From contig DKGO01000023.1 of assembly GCA_002453315.1 (NCBI GenBank), positions 1 to 32,399 on the forward strand: a stretch of 32,399 bases of DNA, given 5' to 3'. This document shows positions 32,350-32,399 of this stretch, one piece after another; position 1 is the first letter of the stretch; each line of letters opens with the position of its first letter. The notes below the pieces were generated by a model, which had not been told where the DNA came from, did not search any database, and was given only the letters and a program-made list of their open reading frames with translations. This stretch comes from Caryophanales bacterium UBA6768. Lineage in GTDB: Bacteria; Bacillota; Bacilli; Bacillales_D; Amphibacillaceae. The position numbers and the translations under genes were made by a program.

Positions 32350-32399
32350 TTACACAATCTTCCGAAGGCCGTGGAGATCGCTCACGGCTACTAAATCCA
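32350..32399 (-). CDS. Possible 3' end of a gene entering from the right edge
   Basis: The last 50 bases read on the minus strand as an open frame ending DLVAVSDLHGLRKIV and TAA (32350-32352). The same bases can form a GCCGTG/CACGGC hairpin, so this may instead be non-coding. Too short to assign. Confidence 0.25.
   Translation of the reverse strand, partial: DLVAVSDLHGLRKIV

Overview
The window reads as a piece of a low-G+C Firmicutes chromosome, most likely Bacillaceae. This rests on AT-rich coding sequence, strong AGGAGG-type ribosome binding sites, frequent TTG/GTG starts, and typical Bacillus-group genes: ytxJ, yqxD, hom-thrC-thrB, a ytr-type ABC operon, a YpfA/MotI-like PilZ protein and a YisP-like protein. 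I cannot fix the genus. I see no phage, integrase, transposase, CRISPR, rRNA or tRNA gene, so this is ordinary chromosomal backbone with unusual intergenic DNA.

Layout. 1-306: six 51-bp tandem repeats ending at a padR promoter. 367-2905 (+): PadR regulator, HAAS-domain membrane protein, TolB-like membrane-anchored protein and small YesK-like protein, probably one operon. 2936-3775 (-): YcgR-like PilZ protein and a 53-aa membrane protein. 4118-5578 (+): scoAB (3-oxoacid CoA-transferase). 5660-7214 (-): deoC and a MerR/TipAS regulator. 7395-8703 (-): ytxJ, then an Xre regulator with a membrane protein. 8941-9300: an 18-copy repeat array. 9317-10829 (-): VanZ-like and squalene/phytoene-synthase-like genes. 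11141-12613 (+): chemoreceptor with a sigma-D promoter. 12990-15766 (-): GntR regulator, ABC ATPase, permease and a membrane protein (ytr type). 15930-16385 (+): yqxD. 16661-19920 (+): hom-thrC-thrB. 20010-20143: a second repeat array. 20304-23652 (-): TrpXYZ-type ABC transporter with an unusual 500-bp internal gap. 24058-25200 (+): MFS transporter. 25263-28300 (-): ferritin-like protein, metA, htpX-lemA. 28370-28533: cluster of DnaA boxes. 28571-31171 (+): alkyltransferase-like protein and MMPL transporter. 31284-32225 (-): lipoprotein.

How the genes work together. hom supplies homoserine both to thrB-thrC and to metA, which lies 6 kb away. Several regulators sit beside well-formed candidate operators: a PadR palindrome in a 17-bp promoter spacer, a MerR dyad in a 19-bp spacer, 21-bp iterated Xre boxes, and a GntR region with repeated CATTA elements. 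The chemoreceptor and the PilZ protein point to a motile, c-di-GMP-responsive cell.

The most unusual signals are non-coding. The arrays at 8941-9300 and 20010-20143 share an 11-bp core, lie in opposite orientation, and repeat it every 20-21 bp, about two helical turns. A G+C-richer, hairpin-dense stretch ending in a terminator splits the TrpXYZ-type operon. A DnaA-box cluster lies away from any dnaA-dnaN neighbourhood. Positions and motifs were read by eye; no folding or database search was possible.
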